Of a DNA stretch of 64,000 nucleotides, positions 62,218-64,000 are shown piece by piece; position 1 is the stretch's first letter; each line of letters starts with the position of its first letter. Below the pieces are notes generated by a model. It ran no database searches and had not been told where the DNA came from. It saw only the letters and a list, made by a program, of their open reading frames with translations. This DNA comes from Flavisolibacter tropicus. GTDB lineage: Bacteria > Bacteroidota > Bacteroidia > Chitinophagales > Chitinophagaceae. Position numbers and translations under genes: made by a program. The stretch lies in the NCBI RefSeq assembly GCF_001644645.1, contig NZ_CP011390.1, positions 3,902,001 to 3,966,000 on the forward strand, written 5' to 3'.

Positions 62218-62393
62218 TAATAGCGTGACAGCTGATAGAACGAGTTCTTAATTTATTTGAAACAGTTTAATAGCGTGTATAGTTGTGTCGCCGGCAAACG
62301 TATCCTGTGAAAAGGTTGTTGGAGCACTCTTGCACCATGTTATATTCATCATCATTTTTTAAACCAAAATTCCCCTTTAGGGGATAAGGGTCT

Positions 62394-64000
62394 ATGAGTA
62401 ATAAAAAGTATTGGCAAAATTTCGCTGAGCTGAATGACAACGAACGTTATCAAAAGCTGCAGAAAGATGAATTCAAAGAAGAATTGCCTTTTGAGGATAG
62501 TGATGGAAAAGGGTGGTTGGATGCAAAGGCTCCAAGAAGAGATTTCTTGAAATATTTAGGCTTCAGTACTGCTGCAGCTACATTGGCTTCTTGTGAAATG
62601 CCTGTACGCAAGGCCATTCCTTATACCAATAAGCCAGAAAATGTAGCTCCTGGTGTGGCCAAATACTACGCTACCACGTTTGTACAAGACGGTGAAGTAG
62701 TTCCCGCTTTGGCAAAAGTGAGAGATGGCCGTCCTATTAAAATAGAAGGTAACGACTTGTCCTCGCTAACAAAAGGCGGTACGTCTTCACGTATGCAGGC
62801 TTCTGTTCTGGACTTGTACGATACAAACCGCACGCGTCATCCAAAACGCAAGAACGGTAACCGCTTGGAAGAAGTGGCTACATTCGAAGCATTGGATAGT
62901 CAAATTGCTAACGCATTGGCTGGTTTAGGCGGCGCACCTGTTGTGTTGTTGACCAGTACCATTGTTTCTCCTTCTACTCGTCAGATTGTTACTGACTTTT
63001 TAGCTAAATACCCAGGTAGCCGTCACGTACAATACGATGCGGTTTCTTATAGCGGTATGCTGTTAGCCAATGAAGCTACATTTGGCAAAAGAGCATTACC
63101 ATCTTACCAGTTCGACAGAGCGAAAGTAATTGTGAGCTTAGGTGCTGACTTCTTAGGTACCTGGATCAGCCCGGTAGAATTTGCCCGTCAGTATTCTTAT
63201 GGTCGTAAGATCAATGAGAAGAACCCAACCATGAGCAAACACTACCAGGTAGAAAGCTTTTTAAGCATGACGGGTTCAAGCGCTGATGAACGCTTTGTAC
63301 ACCGCCCATCTGAAACAGGTGCTGTTGCTATGGCCTTGTTAAGTGCATTAGGTGGCACTGCTCCTGCTGCAAACTTTGCAGATGCGAAGCTGAAAGCTGG
63401 TATTCAGAAAATTGCTAACGACTTAAAAGCAAATACTGGTGCGGCATTGGTAGTGTGCGGAAGCAACGATCCAAACGTACAAACAGTAGTAAACGCTATC
63501 AATAGTGCTATTGGTGCCTTTGGTTCTACTATTAACTGGGGTGCTCCATTAAACACGAAGCAGGCTATCGATACCGACATGGTAACGTTGGTAAACGATA
63601 TGAACGCGGGTCGTGTAGGTGCTTTGTTGATGTACGATGTAAACCCTGCGTATGATTACCATACAGCGCAGCAGTTTATCGATGGATTGAAGAAAGTAAA
63701 ACTGTCTGTTTCCTTCAACGAAAAGATGGATGAAACAACAGAACTGGTTAACTATATCGTTCCAACACACCATTACTTAGAGTCTTGGGGTGATGCAGAA
63801 ACTAAGCCAGGCTTTGTTTCTTTCATTCAGCCAACCATCAATCCTTTATTTAAAACACGTCCGTTCCAAACTTCATTATTGAAATGGAGCGGTAACAATA
63901 CAGATTACGATACCTATTTCCGTCAATACTGGACTGGAAAGTTAGGTGGTGAGATGGCATTTGAAAAAGCATTGCAAGATGGTATCATCGAAGGCGGTGC
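62394..64000 (+). CDS. actB: ActB-like iron-sulfur/molybdopterin-type subunit, 5' part
   Basis: The gene runs off the right edge. The first 535 codons begin MSNKKYWQNFAELNDNERYQ. A twin-arginine segment (APRRDFLKYLGFSTAAATLA, Arg48-Arg49) near residue 50 directs export, followed by a Cys at position 67. The region then resembles the molybdopterin oxidoreductase fold without an obvious N-terminal Fe-S cluster in the part seen (AKYYATTFVQDGEVVPALAK, VRDGRPIKIEGNDLSSLTKG, RVGALLMYDVNPAYDY, VSFNEKMDETTELVNYIVPT). ActB is a non-catalytic relative carrying Fe-S clusters in its C-terminal part, which lies outside. A CCCCTTTAGGGG hairpin precedes the start. Confidence 0.88.
   Translation, partial: MSNKKYWQNFAELNDNERYQKLQKDEFKEELPFEDSDGKGWLDAKAPRRDFLKYLGFSTAAATLASCEMPVRKAIPYTNKPENVAPGVAKYYATTFVQDGEVVPALAKVRDGRPIKIEGNDLSSLTKGGTSSRMQASVLDLYDTNRTRHPKRKNGNRLEEVATFEALDSQIANALAGLGGAPVVLLTSTIVSPSTRQIVTDFLAKYPGSRHVQYDAVSYSGMLLANEATFGKRALPSYQFDRAKVIVSLGADFLGTWISPVEFARQYSYGRKINEKNPTMSKHYQVESFLSMTGSSADERFVHRPSETGAVAMALLSALGGTAPAANFADAKLKAGIQKIANDLKANTGAALVVCGSNDPNVQTVVNAINSAIGAFGSTINWGAPLNTKQAIDTDMVTLVNDMNAGRVGALLMYDVNPAYDYHTAQQFIDGLKKVKLSVSFNEKMDETTELVNYIVPTHHYLESWGDAETKPGFVSFIQPTINPLFKTRPFQTSLLKWSGNNTDYDTYFRQYWTGKLGGEMAFEKALQDGIIEGG

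Noticed and set aside
1..64000. CRISPR array, tRNA or rRNA genes
   Set aside because: No regularly spaced identical repeats and no cloverleaf or ribosomal RNA segments were recognised by eye; the dispersed words are irregular in spacing and sequence.

Overview
The window looks like chromosome from a Bacteroidota bacterium, most likely family Chitinophagaceae. Reasons: a SusC/SusD pair, many Cys-anchored lipoproteins, a DeoR/SusCD/glycosidase locus, futalosine-route menaquinone synthesis (mqnC), a fused E1 alpha/beta 2-oxoacid dehydrogenase, an alternative complex III operon (actA, actB), and promoters that resemble TAnnTTTG rather than the E. coli -10. No rRNA, tRNA or CRISPR array was recognised. 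The taxonomic placement is inferred from gene families, not from a database search.

Layout. 0-1.4 kb: 3' part of a sensor kinase and its OmpR-type regulator. 2.1-5.8 kb: a block of secreted or lipoprotein genes of unknown function, including an intact/decayed paralogue pair, bounded by a 29-bp direct repeat of a gene 3' end. 5.8-8.9 kb: M19 dipeptidase, a small Tudor-like protein, an ABM-fold protein and a YdeI-like protein. 9.4-18.4 kb: DeoR regulator, SusC, SusD, a cell-surface lipoprotein and a GHL10 glycosidase lipoprotein, probably one operon for import and cleavage of a glycan (peptidoglycan-derived glycan is one candidate). 18.6-20.0 kb: an IS110-family element with a recognisable bridge-RNA candidate. 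20-25.3 kb: class-C beta-lactamase-fold hydrolase, N-acyl-D-amino-acid deacylase, beta-propeller protein, NTF2-like protein. 25.7-31 kb: AI-2E-type permease, outer-membrane protein plus ECF sigma factor and a membrane partner, fused E1 dehydrogenase. 31.5-36.7 kb: glutaminyl cyclotransferase, a frame-disrupted TlpA-type thioredoxin, then small genes of unknown function on one strand separated by long hairpin-rich noncoding repeats. 36.7-42.5 kb: glycosyltransferase, Crp-like regulator, an M16 protease pair, an aspartic protease with a PDZ domain. 42.6-51.5 kb: mqnC, DUF1569, PLP decarboxylase, a Crp/flavodoxin/DoxX operon, thioesterase, OmpA lipoprotein, CYTH protein, a very acidic protein. 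51.7-60.7 kb: nagA with an AsmA-like protein, cupin, DUF4345, CheY-like regulator, delta-60 repeat protein, a DUF6787-PurN fusion. 60.9-64 kb: start of the alternative complex III operon.

The most striking structure lies between the genes. Many spacers are built from the same short degenerate modules (for example TCTGCGTGAAA, CTCCGTGG, GAACAAGGAACAAGGAAT). The IS110 element sits inside such a module. Its noncoding left end carries two loops whose short guide-like segments match the insertion site (GTGTCT and CACGGAG) and the element's own ends (ACAGAATCT and ATAGG), which is the layout expected of a bridge RNA programmed to the host repeat. Three reading frames are broken at A-tracts that are one base short, two of them at an in-phase A AAA AAG heptamer. 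One repeat module has also entered the interdomain linker of the E1 dehydrogenase, and a similar self-repeating tract lies in the linker of the DUF6787-PurN protein.
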